Part shown: piece by piece, positions 62,711-64,000 of the stretch
How positions within the stretch are numbered: position 1 is the stretch's first letter
Layout: each line of letters begins with the position of its first letter
NCBI RefSeq assembly: GCF_000241055.1
Contig: NZ_CM001398.1
Coordinates: forward strand, 897,123-961,122
Direction: 5' to 3'
Source of the DNA: Oenococcus kitaharae DSM 17330
GTDB taxonomy: Bacteria; Bacillota; Bacilli; Lactobacillales; Lactobacillaceae
DNA length: 64,000 bases
Program-made: the position numbers and the translations under genes
Notes under the pieces: model-generated
Told to the model about the DNA's origin: nothing
Database searches by the model: none
Seen by the model: the letters and a program-made list of their open reading frames with translations, nothing else

Positions 62711-62926
62711 TCATTCATCCCCTTTCTCTTCAAAAGCCTCTTCCATCAGGTATGTGAATGCTTCTTTAGGTGGTATAGCGATACCTCGTTTTTCATCGCC
62801 AAGAAGCAAGATTGTATCACCGGGTTTGATATTAAATACTTCTCGTGCCTGTTTCGGTATTACTATCTGCCCTTTTTCTCCAACTATTGCTGTCCAAGCA
62901 TATTTGCCTTTTGGTATTTTCGTCAT
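62711..62926 (-). CDS. AbrB-family regulator
   Basis: 71-aa swapped-hairpin AbrB protein: KYAWTAIVGEKGQIVIPKQA (about 8-27) and FNIKPGDTILLLGDEKRG. It heads the ABC-transporter operon and probably controls it. This AbrB-ATPase-permease-KTR set is known from streptococcal and clostridial integrative elements. Confidence 0.88.
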   Translation of the reverse strand: MTKIPKGKYAWTAIVGEKGQIVIPKQAREVFNIKPGDTILLLGDEKRGIAIPPKEAFTYLMEEAFEEKGDE

Positions 62927-63164
62927 AACGGTCTCCTTTTTGGTATGTTTAGTATGATTTGTATTACTTATTATACCATTTAAAATCTCAAAAAAAAAGC
63001 CCTGATGATATCATAAAACTCACTACGACTACACCAGTATACTTAACAATTTCAAAAAATTCTGTAGTCTTTGTCCTATAGACTTTCCTTAAAAAAACAT
63101 AACTACCTTTTTCAAATGCTTTTGTTTGAATCTAATGTCATTTTTTAAAGTTCTGTTGATAAAA

Positions 63165-63401
63165 CTATCTTGAATAAATTAAGACTTCTATTCTCGTTGT
63201 AGCGAAAAAGAATAGAAGTCTTACAATTTTAAAACTCTTTATTTCACCAGAACGAATAAATGGAATATCGCCTTTATAGTAACTAGAATTTCCAGCTGAA
63301 GGAGTCCCCCCAGAAAATGAAGTTGTAAATTCCCCTAACTTACGTTCTTCCCAATCATCACTGTAACCATTAAAGCGAATTTGAGGCACTTTATTACTCA
63401 T
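63165..63401 (-). pseudogene. N-terminal fragment of HsdS (type I restriction specificity)
   Basis: MSNKVPQIRFNGYSDDWEER, KLGEFTTSFSGGTPSAG and DIPFIRSGEIK are a typical HsdS start (target-recognition domain 1). After residue 55 the sequence becomes unrelated, next to the inverted repeat at 63181-63222. A full HsdS has about 400 residues. Confidence 0.85.
63181..63222. repeat. Perfect 14-bp inverted repeat at the hsdS break
   Basis: AAGACTTCTATTCT (63181-63194) and its exact complement (63209-63222) with a 14-base loop. It may be a terminator-like stem or a recombination site. Confidence 0.7.
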
Positions 63402-63573
63402 GATTGCCCCCCAACGGAGTATTTTCTAGTCGTTTACGATTGTTGGCATTCAGAATATCTCGCCAGTGATCATATAACCGATCAACTGTTACACCAGAAT
63501 AATCTGTTAGATATTCCCAACCTTCACTCTTTAGCTTGTCAATTACAGCTTGTTCAAATTTATCTTCCGCCAT
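63394..63573 (-). pseudogene. N-terminal fragment of a type I restriction subunit (probable HsdR)
   Basis: 59 codons: MAEDKFEQAVIDKLKSEGWE, DYSGVTVDRLYDHWRD and ANNRKRLENTPL resemble the start of HsdR. The frame ends GGNHE and overlaps the hsdS start codon by 3 bases, as hsdM-hsdS junctions do. A deletion seems to have joined the hsdR start to the hsdM end. Confidence 0.7.
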
Positions 63574-63605
63574 TTAACTAGTCTTCTTTTCTTTTTTAGT
63601 TGTAA

Positions 63606-64000
63606 CTATTTACCAAAACGCCACCACTTTTTAGGTTTAGGTTGTGACTCCGGGGTGCTATTTTCAGGTTCCGGTTGTTTGTCTGACGTCACTTCTTTTT
63701 CACCATCATCATGCGGTGCCATCGTTAAGGCTTTCAAGTCCTTAATTTCTGCCTTGTATTCTTCGAGCAGTTGTTTGTCCTGTAAGGCCAATCTTTGTTG
63801 CTGATCTAGTAACTTATGTAACTCTTTCTTTTCAGATTGCATTTCTGATACTAAATTTCGAAGGAATTTCACTTCATCTTGTCCATCAACCGCATCTTTT
63901 TTGTTGTCGTCAACATCATCTTTTTGTTGACGGTATCTTGTTGACGAATCGTTTGAGAACATTGCTTTAATAGCTTTTTGCCCATCAACATCAACGTAAA
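63606..64000 (-). CDS. DUF536-domain plasmid replication-associated protein, 5' end outside the window
   Basis: The frame stays open to the window edge (YVDVDGQKAIKAMFSNDSST precedes the first internal ATG at 63962). The coiled coil FLRNLVSEMQSEKKELHKLL and QQQRLALQDKQLLEEYKAEI is the DUF536 signature, found in the second gene of theta-type lactobacillar plasmid replicons (RepB-linked). The C-terminus PKPKKWWRFGK is a typical end. Confidence 0.85.
   Translation of the reverse strand, partial: YVDVDGQKAIKAMFSNDSSTRYRQQKDDVDDNKKDAVDGQDEVKFLRNLVSEMQSEKKELHKLLDQQQRLALQDKQLLEEYKAEIKDLKALTMAPHDDGEKEVTSDKQPEPENSTPESQPKPKKWWRFGK

Overview
This 64 kb window looks like chromosomal DNA of a lactic acid bacterium, most probably Oenococcus or a close relative in the Leuconostoc group. 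The evidence is a tmRNA gene whose tag reads AKNNEPSYALAA, a ctsR-clpC stress operon, pdxS-pdxT, a tyrosine integrase placed against a tRNA-Glu(CTC) gene (a known Oenococcus phage target), and low-GC Firmicute signals throughout. The species is an inference, because no rRNA or housekeeping marker that would fix it is present.

Region 1 (1-9830) is the distal part of a Trs/Tra-type conjugation operon. It encodes a VirB4 ATPase (cut by the window edge), an EssB-like membrane protein, a two-domain cell-wall hydrolase, a thioredoxin-like protein, a split VirD4 coupling protein, a VirB6/TrbL-like channel and an ArdC/LtrC-like protein. Region 2 (9835-12836) holds metabolic genes: LysR, YbaK, PhzF and an Asp/Glu racemase. 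Region 3 (12940-15940) is a gene graveyard with fragments of D-LDH, a HEPN/DUF4209-like gene and a SHOCT gene, then a DUF898 gene, a possible toxin-like gene and an integrase next to tRNA-Glu.

Region 4 (16236-25305) is the best candidate for an undescribed system. An 8.7 kb satellite-like island is inserted exactly in the 3' end of ssrA. It has 24-bp att duplications, paired arm-type integrase sites at both ends, an integrase, a divergent repressor/Cro switch with operator clusters, a short replication operon ending in a VapE/SF3 helicase, and an origin-like iteron array next to the helicase gene. I recognise no packaging or capsid gene. A decayed relative of this island (56078-about 60056) sits beside tRNA-Ser(AGA). 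It has the same left arm and a truncated copy of one island gene.

Region 5 (25665-41590) is a redox and electrophile-detoxification cluster: aldo-keto reductases, cupin, carboxymuconolactone-decarboxylase-like protein, SDR, aldehyde dehydrogenase, MFS pump, UvrA-like ABC protein, flavodoxins and a membrane flavin reductase. Four promoters in it share a MerR-type operator inside an exact 19-bp spacer, and a MerR-family gene lies at its right end, so the cluster is probably one regulon. Region 6 (41603-55854) is ordinary chromosome: pdxST, a MATE pump, ctsR-clpC, a Nudix hydrolase, an ABC-F gene with a leader peptide and attenuator, DUF488, a DNA glycosylase, a zinc alcohol dehydrogenase and an AbrB/DUF998 membrane protein.

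Region 7 (60119-64000) is a patchwork acquired from conjugative elements and plasmids: a Tn916-like sigma factor with a truncated HTH partner, a cysteine-rich KTR protein, an AbrB/ABC-transporter cassette, fused remnants of a type I restriction locus, and a DUF536 plasmid replication-associated protein cut by the window edge. Both ends of the window are therefore plasmid- or ICE-like and the middle is chromosomal.
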